This document shows positions 27,571 to 35,228 of a stretch of DNA of 64,000 nucleotides, piece after piece. The notes under the pieces are model-generated. The model was given only the letters and a program-made list of their open reading frames with translations, was not told where the DNA came from and did no database searches. Where the stretch lies: NCBI GenBank assembly GCA_036387475.1, contig DASVTR010000023.1, positions 124,001 to 188,000 of the forward strand. Reading direction: 5' to 3'. A program made the position numbers and the translations under genes. Origin of the DNA: DASVTR01 sp036387475. GTDB lineage: Bacteria > Acidobacteriota > Blastocatellia > Pyrinomonadales > Pyrinomonadaceae. How positions within the stretch are numbered: position 1 is the first letter of the stretch; every line of letters starts with the position of its first letter.

Positions 27571-28728
27571 TCATCTTTGATAAATGACGGTGTGCGCGTA
27601 GCGGCACAGAATCTCTTCGCGGATTTTGACGCCGAGGCCGACGCCTCTGAGCAGTGGCGCGCGTCCGCCGTGGCCGAAGCTGATGTTGTCCTGGCTGATG
27701 TCTTCACTGAGCAGCATTTGGCCGTATGAGCCTTCGACAAACGCAGGGTCGCAGAGATGCGCGGCGACGTGTCTTCCGGCTGCGGAGAGGATGGCAGTCT
27801 CGCCGACGTGGCTGCCGAGTTGCACCTTCAACCCGGCGCGCTCGGCCAGCCGCGCCAGCTTGAGCGTGCGCGCGATGCCGCCACACTTGGAGAGACGCAA
27901 ATTGAAGTAATCGCAGGCCCGCGCTTCAATCAGTGCGCGAGCGTCTGCGAGCGTGACGAGCGATTCGTCAACCATCAAAGGAATCGGCGAGTTGTTTTTG
28001 ACTTCGGCTAAATCGGTGAGACTACCGCGACGAACGGGCTGCTCTATGCTTGCGATACGGAAGGCAGACAGTTCTTCGAGCACGCGTATGGCCTGCGGCA
28101 CGTCGTAAGCGCCGTTGGCGTCCACGCGCAGCGAAACGCTTGGGCCAACCGCTTCGCGTACGGCTGCGATGCGCTCGCGCGTTTCCGCTTTGCCAATCTT
28201 GATTTTTAGTTGCCGAAGACCAAAGAGCTTGAAAAACTTTGCATGCTGGACGGCCTTTTCGAGAGAGCCGTCGGTGATGACTCCGCTGTAGGTGACGAAC
28301 TCGCGCGCGGGATGTAGCAGTTGAGCGAGGGAAAGCTTCTGCCGTTTGAGCAGGCAATCAATCAAGGCTGTCTCGACGGCGCAGCGTGCGGCGTGCCAGG
28401 CGACGACGCCGTTACTCTTCGCCTCGTCGGGCAAAGCTTCGTCTACGGGAGCGAGAGCAGCCAACAGGTCAGGGCCGGGCTGAAGTTCCGCGAAATCTTT
28501 TTCGAGGACTGCGGGAAGCAGGTAATTCGTGATGCGTGCGAGGCTGGTTTCGATTGTCTCGCCGGTCACGTAAGGGCGAGCCACTCCCTCGCCGTAGCCG
28601 ACTGTGCCGTCTGCCGACACGAGCCGCACGACAATCGAATCGGAAGCGCCGCGCGCCTGCGTGCTGTGATTGAAGGATTCGACGAAGGGAATGTTCAGGC
28701 CGTAGATTGTAGCTTCAGTAATTCTCAT
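27571..28728 (-). CDS. Enolase-superfamily enzyme (muconate-lactonising/epimerase-like)
   Basis: 385 aa. N-terminal capping domain (ITEATIYGLNIPFVESF), then the TIM barrel with LKIKIGK (KxK base), RVDANGAYD (Asp metal ligand), IEQP (Glu ligand), LMVDES (Asp ligand) and LRLSKCGG (second catalytic Lys). This set is the MLE subgroup: muconate cycloisomerase, dipeptide epimerase, o-succinylbenzoate synthase or N-acylamino-acid racemase. The C-terminal GSHVGETAILSAAG does not let me assign specificity. Located between the di-iron oxidase and GH3 genes, so an N-acyl or aromatic acid substrate is conceivable. Confidence 0.88.
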   Translation of the reverse strand: MRITEATIYGLNIPFVESFNHSTQARGASDSIVVRLVSADGTVGYGEGVARPYVTGETIETSLARITNYLLPAVLEKDFAELQPGPDLLAALAPVDEALPDEAKSNGVVAWHAARCAVETALIDCLLKRQKLSLAQLLHPAREFVTYSGVITDGSLEKAVQHAKFFKLFGLRQLKIKIGKAETRERIAAVREAVGPSVSLRVDANGAYDVPQAIRVLEELSAFRIASIEQPVRRGSLTDLAEVKNNSPIPLMVDESLVTLADARALIEARACDYFNLRLSKCGGIARTLKLARLAERAGLKVQLGSHVGETAILSAAGRHVAAHLCDPAFVEGSYGQMLLSEDISQDNISFGHGGRAPLLRGVGLGVKIREEILCRYAHTVIYQR

Positions 28729-28761
28729 ACAGTTGCGCTGCTGATTGAACTGCTACGGCGC

Positions 28762-29472
28762 TCAGGCGGCAACGAGTGCTTTTGTCTCCGCGAGCAGGTG
28801 TTCGGCGAAATAGCGTTTGAGAAAAGGGTTTTCGCGGAAGGTAATTTCGAGAATCGAAGTCGCGGCAAAGTCGTCAAATTCGTAATAGTGCAGATACTCA
28901 ACAACTGCGTCTAAGCCTTCATCTGCGTGGCGCAGGTCAACCTCGGAGTGATGAGAGAACCACTGAAGGCTCTCGTCCGAGAGTTGGCGATGCGTGCGCA
29001 GGAAGCGAGCGATACGCGAGGCCAGCCTTGAAAGCATCCATTCAAAGCAGGTCACTTCGATGAGGACGCCGAGGCCCACTTCCTTAAACGTCCCGTAGAG
29101 AATCGGGTCTGTACACATACGGCGCAGATTATCTTGTGCCTCTGCTTCGAGCGCGCGCCGCGTCTTAGGGCTGAACCCGGCCAGTTCTACGAGTCGCATC
29201 AGCAACGCCGGATGCGAGACGCCCGCGTCGTCCAGTCCGAGTTCTTCCAGCATGTTGTGCTTGATTTGACCTGCGACCATCGGCGGCGCGACCGAATAGA
29301 GGAAGGCCAGAATCTGCGGGCTTTTCAGATGCGTACGGCACACGCCCGCGATGAACGCATCGTAATCCTGACGACCAGCACTTCCCTCTTCCAGCTTTTG
29401 AAACGCAGGGCTGCGGGCGAACGCTTCACACTGCGCTCTGTATTCAGCTTCGAGCATTGAACGAGTAAGCAT
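28762..29472 (-). CDS. Haem-oxygenase-like di-iron oxidase (iron-containing redox enzyme)
   Basis: 236 aa from the ATG at 29472 (GGAG 8 nt upstream); an in-frame TTG at 29490 lacks support. All-helical. QIKHNMLEELGLDD with HPALL and, further on, IEVTCFEW and HHSEVDLRHADE give the Glu/His ligand pattern of the PF14518/CADD-type haem-oxygenase-like di-iron oxidases, which cleave or oxidise amino acids and fatty acids (known examples UndA, BesC, CADD). First gene of the five-gene operon. No TM, no signal peptide. Substrate unknown. Confidence 0.85.
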   Translation of the reverse strand: MLTRSMLEAEYRAQCEAFARSPAFQKLEEGSAGRQDYDAFIAGVCRTHLKSPQILAFLYSVAPPMVAGQIKHNMLEELGLDDAGVSHPALLMRLVELAGFSPKTRRALEAEAQDNLRRMCTDPILYGTFKEVGLGVLIEVTCFEWMLSRLASRIARFLRTHRQLSDESLQWFSHHSEVDLRHADEGLDAVVEYLHYYEFDDFAATSILEITFRENPFLKRYFAEHLLAETKALVAA

Positions 29473-29502
29473 GGCTTTTCTCCACGACAATCATTTCGGC
29501 AA

Positions 29503-29518
29503 ACTGCCGCTTGGCAGT
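29503..29518 (-). promoter_or_regulatory. Small leader hairpin of the oxidase operon
   Basis: ACTGCC-GCTT-GGCAGT, perfect 6-bp stem and 4-nt loop, 31-46 nt upstream of the oxidase ATG on the minus strand. Could influence translation or be an operator; function not shown. Confidence 0.35.
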
Positions 29519-29558
29519 CGGAGCATAGAAGCCCCATGCGAAGCTCGGCCATCAATCA

Positions 29559-29582
29559 TGTGACACTTCCTTAACTGTCACA
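29559..29582 (-). promoter_or_regulatory. TGTGACA-N10-TGTCACA operator-like inverted repeat
   Basis: Perfect 7-bp arms with a 10-nt spacer, 87-110 nt upstream of the first operon gene. Resembles half-sites of CRP/FNR-type regulators, but the spacer is longer than the CRP consensus (TGTGA-N6-TCACA). A plausible repressor or activator site for the oxidase/GH3 operon. The rest of the gap to 29815 has one weak long-range pair, GCCACACGC (29674-29682) with GCGTGTGGC (29742-29750), and nothing else. Confidence 0.45.
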
Positions 29583-29815
29583 GGTTCTGGAAGCGAGCCA
29601 CTGGACGGAGTTTCAACGCGAAGGGCGGTGCGATTTAGAGCGCCACTCAATGAGCGCTTGACGGACGGTGCAAGCCACACGCAAACGCAGCGTGCGCGGC
29701 TGCAAACGCTTGTTTTGTTAGGTTTAGAGTGATTTGCTAGGGCGTGTGGCTGTTGCTGGGAGTTTACGCTTGAGCAGTGATGACGAAATTCGATGAAGGG
29801 GTGGCTCTTCGTTCT

Positions 29816-30136
29816 TTACTTGGTGCGTTGATGGTTTTCCAGCAGCAGTTTGAAGGTGAGAGTCTTTTCGGCAATCGTCTTGTTGAGTTGCTTTTGCCGG
29901 TCGGCGTCAGCGGTTGCTGCGAGTTGCCGTTTGAGGGCTTCTATCTCCCTGAGTATTTCGACTTCGGGAGGGGTGAACTCATTGTTCTTGAGTATGGAGT
30001 AGCAGAGTCGCAAGTGTTCCGGGGTTTGGAAATATGTTGTCAGGTCGAGCGGCTGCCCCGCGCCGGGAAGATTGTCGAATTTCCCTTCGGCCATAGCCTT
30101 GCCGATTTGCTCTTCGATAAACTTTTCCAGTGACAT
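29816..30136 (-). CDS. DUF1992 (DnaJC28-like conserved domain) protein
   Basis: 106 aa. IEEQIGKAMAEGKFDNLPGA followed by GQPLDL is the family signature. The rest is helical and charged (ILREIEALKRQLAATADADR). Cytoplasmic; function unknown across bacteria. Confidence 0.87.
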   Translation of the reverse strand: MSLEKFIEEQIGKAMAEGKFDNLPGAGQPLDLTTYFQTPEHLRLCYSILKNNEFTPPEVEILREIEALKRQLAATADADRQKQLNKTIAEKTLTFKLLLENHQRTK

Positions 30137-30256
30137 GATGCGCTTCGCCGATATGCAACCTTGAAAAATATACGGCGAGAGCCGCCGCGTTGTTCGGCTG
30201 GAAGTGTGCAGGGGCGCGCCGGGAGGCTTGCGCGGACGGCTGAGGCTCGTAAAAGT

Positions 30257-30300
30257 GAGGCCGCTCGCTTTCTGCCAGAGTGCAGAAAGCGAGCGGCCTC
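30257..30300. terminator. 19-bp perfect GC-rich hairpin, probable terminator
   Basis: GAGGCCGCTCGCTTTCTGC pairs perfectly with GCAGAAAGCGAGCGGCCTC around CAGAGT. On the minus strand it lies 29 nt beyond the stop of the glycine-rich gene; weak T-tracts on both sides (CACTTTTA minus, CTGTTTT plus). Best read as the glycine-rich gene terminator. Confidence 0.75.
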
Positions 30301-30328
30301 TCGTCTGTTTTGATTGGCGCGGTGCGCT

Positions 30329-31642
30329 CTAGCGCGAACGCTTTTTACCGCCGCCTCCGGTCAGACTGCTCAGGACGTTGGTGACAACGGCTGCGCCTCT
30401 GCCGACGGCTTCGGCCACGGTCGAAGTCAGGCCCTTACTGCTCTGGCCTCTGCCCTTCTTCGAGCCGCCCGTTCCCTTCTTTGAGCCGCTCTTTGAGCCG
30501 CCCTTGGCAGAGCCGCCGCCTTTACTGCCGCCACGACCACCGCCGCCGCCAGCTTTACCTCCGCCAGCACGGCCTCCTCCACCGCCGCCGCTGCTGCCGC
30601 CTTTTTTACCGCCGACACCGCCGCCGCGTTTCTGGCCGCCGACCTTGCTCGTTCCACCCTTCGTAGAGCCGCCAGCGCCCTTCTTGGCTGAGCCGCGACC
30701 GCCGCCACCCTGTCCGCCGCGCGTGCCGCCGCCCTGACCTTTAGCGCCGCCAGCGCCGCCCTTTCTAGTGCCGCCAGTTGAGCCGCCGCCACCTCCTGAG
30801 CCGCCTTTACCAGCGCCACCCCTTGAGCCGCCCTTCGCGCCACCTTTAGCGCCGCCTTTCGAGCCGCCGCCCTTTGAGCCGCCAGTGCCGCCGCCTTTTG
30901 AGCCGCCACCACCGCCCTTAGAGCCGCCGCCGCCAGCGCCCGTGGGACGTGTCGCGCCGCCGCGTCCGCCCTGACCTCCGGCGCTGCCGCCTTTTTTAGC
31001 GCCGCCCTTCGTGCTGCCTTTGGCTCCGGCCTTAGAAGCTTTGGCTTGTCCGCCGCCGCCCGCGCTGCCACGTCCGCCGCCAGCATTGCCGCCGGTCTTC
31101 CGTGCGCCTTTCTCCGCGCCGCCAGTTCCGCCGCCGCCAGCGCCACCGCCGCCAGCCTTCGAGCCGCCACCCTTCTTAGCTCCACCGCCACCGCCGCGTT
31201 TTCCACCGCCGCCGCCAGCTTTACCTCCGCCAGCAGCGCCGCCGCCAGCGCCGCCCCTCTTGCCGCCGCCGCCTTTGCTGCCGCCGCGTCCGCCGCCACC
31301 GCCTCCGCGGCCTCCACCGCCAGCAGCACCGCCGCCTTCGTCATCATCATCGTCGCCGGTTGTCGTGTCGTCGCCGGTCGTGGTGTCTGTCTTTCCACCA
31401 CCGCCGCCACCGCCGCCGGGAAAGCCGCCGCCGGTGTCGCCAGCCGAGCCGCCGCCTTCATCGTCGTCATCATCTGACGCCATAGACGCGCCCATTCCGG
31501 TTGTGCGACCGATGGCCGCGCCGCCGTGAGCGCCGCCGCCAGCGCCTTCGCCGCCGCCAGCGCCCGTGTCACTCATATTGCCGCTGCCTTCGCCGCCAGA
31601 CGTTCGCTCATCTCTGTTGTCGCTATTCCCCTGTTCAGCCAT
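30329..31642 (-). CDS. Extreme glycine/lysine-rich bipolar protein
   Basis: 437 aa from the ATG at 31642, which has AAGGAG 8 nt upstream; a longer reading to 31738 has no such site. Residues about 1-140 are acidic and glycine-rich with Asp runs (SDDDDDEGGG, TTTGDDTTTGDDDDDEGGG). Residues about 140-400 are long KGG/RGG/SKGGG repeats, strongly basic. The end (about 400-437) has a helix-like SKGLTSTVAEAVGRGAAVV followed by TGGGGKKRSR. Glycine codons vary at the third base (GGC, GGA, GGT), showing that this frame is the translated one although the other strand and frames are also open. No signal peptide or TM. It resembles intrinsically disordered nucleic-acid-binding tails; function unknown. Confidence 0.8.
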   Translation of the reverse strand: MAEQGNSDNRDERTSGGEGSGNMSDTGAGGGEGAGGGAHGGAAIGRTTGMGASMASDDDDDEGGGSAGDTGGGFPGGGGGGGGKTDTTTGDDTTTGDDDDDEGGGAAGGGGRGGGGGGRGGSKGGGGKRGGAGGGAAGGGKAGGGGGKRGGGGGAKKGGGSKAGGGGAGGGGTGGAEKGARKTGGNAGGGRGSAGGGGQAKASKAGAKGSTKGGAKKGGSAGGQGGRGGATRPTGAGGGGSKGGGGGSKGGGTGGSKGGGSKGGAKGGAKGGSRGGAGKGGSGGGGGSTGGTRKGGAGGAKGQGGGTRGGQGGGGRGSAKKGAGGSTKGGTSKVGGQKRGGGVGGKKGGSSGGGGGGRAGGGKAGGGGGRGGSKGGGSAKGGSKSGSKKGTGGSKKGRGQSSKGLTSTVAEAVGRGAAVVTNVLSSLTGGGGKKRSR

Positions 31643-31864
31643 TTTTCTACTCCTTTTGGATAGATGGAAAACCCCCTTGTCGGAGGTCAAAGTATGCGTA
31701 CAAAAAATTCGCGTTCGCTGTGCGGCGGAGAATAACACAAGTTGCGCGCTTGTGATTCTTTCTTTCTTCTAATTAACGAAAAAATTTTAGCTTAGGCGGT
31801 GCGGCGCGGTTGCTCTTACGTCCGCGATGATTGAGAATAGACTTAAACGGTCAGTCAGTAGAGA

Positions 31865-32410
31865 ATGGATGCTCTCTCTTCATCGCTCGCCGTCTTATCG
31901 GCGATGATTACGCCCGCTGTCTTGATTTCGGCCTGCGGGACGATGATTCTTTCGACTTCGACGCGCCTGGGTCGCGTCGTGGATCGCGTCCGCTCGCTCT
32001 CAGACCGCCTCGAAGAACTGGCGCACGCAGGAGAGGTTCTGGAACTCTTTGACGAAAGACGCGCCGTCATCTATACCCAACTGGACAAGCTGACCAGCCG
32101 CGCACGCATCCTCCAACGCTGCATGGTCACCTTCTACTGGGCGCTCGGCATCTTCGTGGCGACCAGTGTCGCCATCGGCATCGTCGCCGCCTCCGGCGCG
32201 CGTTACCACTTTATCCCCGTCGTGATGGGACTCATCGGCGCTTGCTTCCTTTTCTACGGCAGCATCCTGCTGATTAGCGAAGCGCGCCTCGCCCTCGGCA
32301 CGATTCATCTGGAAATGGACTTTATCTGGCGGCTCAGTAAAGAATTTGTGCCGTCCGAACTGGTCAAGGAACACAAGCCGCACTTTGTGCATTTCAGGAA
32401 GCATGACTAA
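31865..32410 (+). CDS. DUF2721 membrane protein
   Basis: 181 aa. N-terminal helix (LAVLSAMITPAVLISACGTM), STRLGRVVDRVRSLSDRLEE, then two TM helices (about 95-115 FYWALGIFVATSVAIGIVAA and 120-142 FIPVVMGLIGACFLFYGSIL). This matches the DUF2721 arrangement. Function unknown. Start at the ATG of ATGGATGCTC; a Shine-Dalgarno sequence is weak. A minus-strand promoter region for the glycine-rich gene lies upstream. Confidence 0.85.
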   Translation: MDALSSSLAVLSAMITPAVLISACGTMILSTSTRLGRVVDRVRSLSDRLEELAHAGEVLELFDERRAVIYTQLDKLTSRARILQRCMVTFYWALGIFVATSVAIGIVAASGARYHFIPVVMGLIGACFLFYGSILLISEARLALGTIHLEMDFIWRLSKEFVPSELVKEHKPHFVHFRKHD

Positions 32411-32413
32411 AAG

Positions 32414-32447
32414 CAGAAGTCAGGAGTCAGGAGTCAGAAGCCAGAAT
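32414..32447 (+). repeat. Single-arm TCAGGAG tandem words
   Basis: AGAAGTCAGGAGTCAGGAGT, CAGAAGCCAGAATG: tandem words of the TCAGGAG family, here without a matching reverse-complement arm. Situated between the DUF2721 stop and the radical SAM start, and in frame with an upstream ATG at 32403. Confidence 0.75.
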
Positions 32448-32465
32448 GAAGAAGGCGTTCGCTCG

Positions 32466-33491
32466 ATGGAGCGGCCTTCTTATCTCGCCTTGTTTGAGTC
32501 GGGCGAATTGCTGCGTCGTGTCGAGGCGCTCGAAGCTCTGCTTTCAAGCTGTACGGTCTGCCCGCTCGACTGCGGTAATAATCGCCTGAACGACGAGATT
32601 GCACGCTGCTACTCAGGCAAGCTTCCCGTCGTCTCTTCCTACACGCCGCATTTCGGCGAAGAACCCGCTCTGGTCGGCTCAAACGGTGCGGGCAATATCT
32701 TCTTTGGCAATTGCAACCTGCGCTGCGTCTACTGCCAGAACTACCAAATCTCGCAGACGCACAAAGAGCAGATTAAAAATCAGGTCACGCACGAGCGCCT
32801 TGCAGAGATGATGCTTGAGCTACAATCGCGCGGCTGCCATAACGTCAACTTCGTCAGCCCGACGCACTTCGCTCCGCAGATGGCTCGCGCCGTTTACCTG
32901 GCCGCCCGGCAAGGCTTGCATCTGCCCATCGTTTACAACACCAACGCTTATGATTCCGTCGAAGTCCTGCGCCTGCTGGACGGCATCGTTGATGTTTACC
33001 TGCCGGATTTGAAGTATGCCGAAAACGAGGCGGGCTACGAATACTCCAAGGTGCGCGACTACGCGTTGCACGCGCGGCGGGCGATTTCGGAGATGTACCG
33101 CCAGACCGGCGACGAGTTGGTTTTCGGCTCGGACGGACTCTTGAAGCGCGGCCTCGTCATACGCCTGCTCGTGCTGCCAAACGATCTGGCGGGCGTGCGC
33201 GAATCGCTCTCTTGGATTCGTGATGCTCTCAGCCCGCGCGTCGCCGTCTCAATGATGGCCCAATACTACGCGACGAACCGCGCCGCCACAGATGAGCGCT
33301 ATACTCTGCTCTCAAGGCGCATCACCGAATCGGAATGGCTGCGTGCGCTCTCGGCGCTCGACGCGCTCGGCATGGAAGAGGGCTGGATGCAGGAATACGA
33401 CGGCGCATCGCATTACTATCGCCCCGATTTTACAGACCCGGAAACGCCGTTCAAGGACATACGGGATTTCAGTTCGTCATCGGGAAACTAG
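32466..33491 (+). CDS. Radical SAM protein, PflA-like
   Basis: 341 aa from the ATG at 32466; an in-frame ATG at 32403 would add 21 residues encoded by the TCAGGAG repeat, so I prefer the later start. N-terminal Cys group SSCTVCPLDCGNNR (extra cluster or zinc), then FFGNCNLRCVYCQNYQIS with the CxxxCxxC [4Fe-4S]/SAM motif. The rest is a partial TIM barrel (VYLPDLKYAENEAGYEYSK). Related to pyruvate-formate-lyase-activating enzyme homologues of unassigned substrate. No glycyl-radical partner is nearby. Confidence 0.87.
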   Translation: MERPSYLALFESGELLRRVEALEALLSSCTVCPLDCGNNRLNDEIARCYSGKLPVVSSYTPHFGEEPALVGSNGAGNIFFGNCNLRCVYCQNYQISQTHKEQIKNQVTHERLAEMMLELQSRGCHNVNFVSPTHFAPQMARAVYLAARQGLHLPIVYNTNAYDSVEVLRLLDGIVDVYLPDLKYAENEAGYEYSKVRDYALHARRAISEMYRQTGDELVFGSDGLLKRGLVIRLLVLPNDLAGVRESLSWIRDALSPRVAVSMMAQYYATNRAATDERYTLLSRRITESEWLRALSALDALGMEEGWMQEYDGASHYYRPDFTDPETPFKDIRDFSSSSGN

Positions 33492-33492
33492 A

Positions 33493-33590
33493 GAAAGGGT
33501 TAAAGGGTTAAAAGGGGAAGGGGGAAAGGGTCAAAAACGGAAGCTTTAGTTTTCCTTTCACCCATTTCCCTTTTACCCTCTTCCCCCTTT
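33493..33590. repeat. Intergenic hairpin, GGGTAAAAG-word family
   Basis: Left arm words AAAGGGTTAAAGGG, TTAAAAGGGGAAGGGGG. Right arm TTTCACCCATTTCCC, TTTTACCCTCTTCCCCC. The arms pair imperfectly in several registers. Sits between the radical SAM and peroxiredoxin genes. Confidence 0.8.
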
Positions 33591-33599
33591 ATTTCACTT

Positions 33600-34100
33600 A
33601 TGAGTTGGCAAGTCGGAACACGTGTCGATCAGCAAGCGCCTGACTTTACACTCAAGGACAGCGAGGGCCGTGAGTGGCGTCTTTCAGAGCAGCGCGGGCA
33701 GGTCGTCGTGCTGCTCTTTTATCCGGGCGACGAAACGCCAGTGTGCACGAAACAACTCTGCTCTGTGCGTGACCGCTGGAGCGATTACATAGCGACGGGC
33801 GCGCAGGTCGTAGGCATCTCGACAGATTCAATCGAATCGCACCGAAAGTTTGCGTTGAATCGCCACCTACCGCTCCGCTTGCTCTCGGACGAGTCGGGCG
33901 CTGTGACTAAACTCTTCGGGGTGCGTTCGTGGATTCCGGGGCGCTCGGCCCGCGCCGTCGTGGTGCTGGACGCGCACGGCGTTATACGCCATCGCAAGGT
34001 CGAGCCGCTCTCGCTGTTTCGGCCCAACGACGACCAGATTATCAGTGCCATACACTCCGCCCAGTATGATAACGTAGCGGCGCGACCGACCAGCGCCTGA
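33600..34100 (+). CDS. Peroxiredoxin (Bcp/AhpC-TSA family)
   Basis: 166 aa. Thioredoxin fold with FYPGDETPVCTKQLC: peroxidatic Cys in PVCT and a second Cys five residues on (C-x4-C), the Bcp-type resolving Cys. Reduces hydroperoxides in the cytoplasm using thioredoxin (family knowledge). Followed 30 bp later by the YggX-like gene; together they look like an oxidative-stress pair. Regulatory sites not evident. Confidence 0.9.
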   Translation: MSWQVGTRVDQQAPDFTLKDSEGREWRLSEQRGQVVVLLFYPGDETPVCTKQLCSVRDRWSDYIATGAQVVGISTDSIESHRKFALNRHLPLRLLSDESGAVTKLFGVRSWIPGRSARAVVVLDAHGVIRHRKVEPLSLFRPNDDQIISAIHSAQYDNVAARPTSA

Positions 34101-34130
34101 TTCCTAATCTTTGAGAGGTAAGCTCTATTT

Positions 34131-34415
34131 ATGGGTGACAAGATTAAATGTGCGCGTTGCGGGCAGAAGCAGCCCGCCATCGGCTACGCCCCGATACCGA
34201 CCGAGTTGGGCCAGAGAGTCGGACAGGAAATCTGCCAGGGCTGCTGGGCCGAGTGGTTGAAAAAGCAGAACCAGCTTATTAATCACTTCGGCCTTGACCT
34301 CGCCAACCCCGACACGCACCAATTTCTCTTCGACCAGATGAAGATTTTCTTCTTCAACGAAGGCGTCGAACTGGCGCAGATAGACGCGTCGAAGGAAGGC
34401 ACGGTCGAATGGTGA
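34131..34415 (+). CDS. YggX/Fe(II)-trafficking-like protein with two CxxC pairs
   Basis: 94 aa. IPTELGQRVGQEICQGCW with AEWLKKQNQLINHFGLDLAN and FFFNEGVELAQID match the YggX family, which protects Fe-S clusters and moves iron. Distinctive: KCARCGQKQP near the N-terminus and ICQGC later, four Cys forming a likely zinc or Fe site, whereas typical YggX has a single conserved Cys. Downstream of a peroxiredoxin, consistent with oxidative-damage defence. Confidence 0.83.
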   Translation: MGDKIKCARCGQKQPAIGYAPIPTELGQRVGQEICQGCWAEWLKKQNQLINHFGLDLANPDTHQFLFDQMKIFFFNEGVELAQIDASKEGTVEW

Positions 34416-34435
34416 AGCAGCGGGGAAAGGGCGCA

Positions 34436-34555
34436 TGAAGAAAGAAAGGGGGAAAGGGTAAAGGGGGAAGAGGGTAAAGGAAAATGAATCAAGCTAGGGT
34501 TTCATCTACCTTTTTCCCGTTTACCCGTTTACCCTTTTCCCCTTCTTCTTTCATT
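34436..34555. repeat. Intergenic hairpin, GGGTAAAAG-word family
   Basis: Left arm ATGAAGAAAGAAAGGGGG, AAAGGGTAAAGGGGG, AGAGGGTAAAGG. Right arm CCTTTTTCCCGTTTACCCG, TTTACCCTTTTCCCCTTC, TTCTTTCAT. Convergent gap; the right arm encodes the C-terminal codons of the DUF1622 gene. Confidence 0.85.
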
Positions 34556-34935
34556 TCGCGTATCAGGAAATAGTTGAGCAGGGTGCGGATGGCGGCGATA
34601 GCTCCGAGTTTGCCGATTTGATCCCAGCTTGGCGCAATCGCGGTCGAGAGAATGTCTGCGGCGACTTGAAATTCCAGAGCGAGCACCAGATAACGCGCCA
34701 GCGTCAGCCGGATTCCGTTGTAGCTTTCGACTTGCGGCGGAATGAGCGCACGCACGAATTGATAAGCTGCAATGATGACGCCGAGACCGATGATGCTTGC
34801 GCCAATCGTCTCGACAATCAGCCGCAGCCATTGGACGGCGTTGACGATTGTGGCCTCGATTGCGCCGTCGCGCGGGGCAGCCAACCAGTTTCCGGCCTCT
34901 CCTTGCGCTAGCAGGAGCGTAATCACTTTAAACAA
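34489..34935 (-). CDS. DUF1622 membrane protein
   Basis: 148 aa. Three hydrophobic helices: about 42-64 (IVETIGASIIGLGVIIAAYQ), 80-100 (LTLARYLVLALEFQVAADIL) and 112-130 (LGAIAAIRTLLNYFLI). LALEFQVAADIL is characteristic of DUF1622. The last about 20 residues (EMKEEGEKGKRVNGKK and so on) are encoded inside the GGGTAAAAG hairpin arm, so the tail is repeat-derived. Function unknown. Confidence 0.82.
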   Translation of the reverse strand: MFKVITLLLAQGEAGNWLAAPRDGAIEATIVNAVQWLRLIVETIGASIIGLGVIIAAYQFVRALIPPQVESYNGIRLTLARYLVLALEFQVAADILSTAIAPSWDQIGKLGAIAAIRTLLNYFLIREMKEEGEKGKRVNGKKVDETLA

Positions 34936-35028
34936 AATCAGTTCCCTTCTTCGTCTCGCTTTCAGACGCAGAATAGAAAATCTATTTTTTAACTTGCGTG
35001 TGCTTGGTCAATCAATGTACTATTCGCC

Positions 35029-35054
35029 ATCCTAAAGGATTGTTCTCTTAGGAT
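35029..35054. promoter_or_regulatory. ATCCTAA/TTAGGAT inverted repeat
   Basis: Perfect 7-bp arms with a 12-nt spacer, in the divergent gap between DUF1622 (start 34935) and the Cys-rich lipoprotein (start 35229). Could regulate either gene. The rest of the gap shows no clear promoter. Confidence 0.4.
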
Positions 35055-35228
35055 TCAACGCTTTTTGCGTCTTTTCTGAAACAGAGCTTGCCACTGGGCC
35101 AATGATTCGATTCACGCGCGGCCCGTGGCAGATACGCTCAAAGGAATTTTGTTCAAGAGTCATTTTTTTCAGGCTTCTGCCGAACAAGCGTCCGGGGTAT
35201 CGCCCGGCTGCATATCAGGAGAAAAGTT

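Noticed and set aside
29559..29582. Calling the inverted repeat a CRP site
   Set aside because: Half-sites fit but the spacing (14 between TGTGA and TCACA) does not match the 6-bp CRP spacer.
30378..31529. Long proline-rich open frames on the plus strand and Ala-rich frame on the minus strand
   Set aside because: Complement or shift of the glycine-rich gene; the Gly frame has third-base variation and a Shine-Dalgarno site, the others do not.
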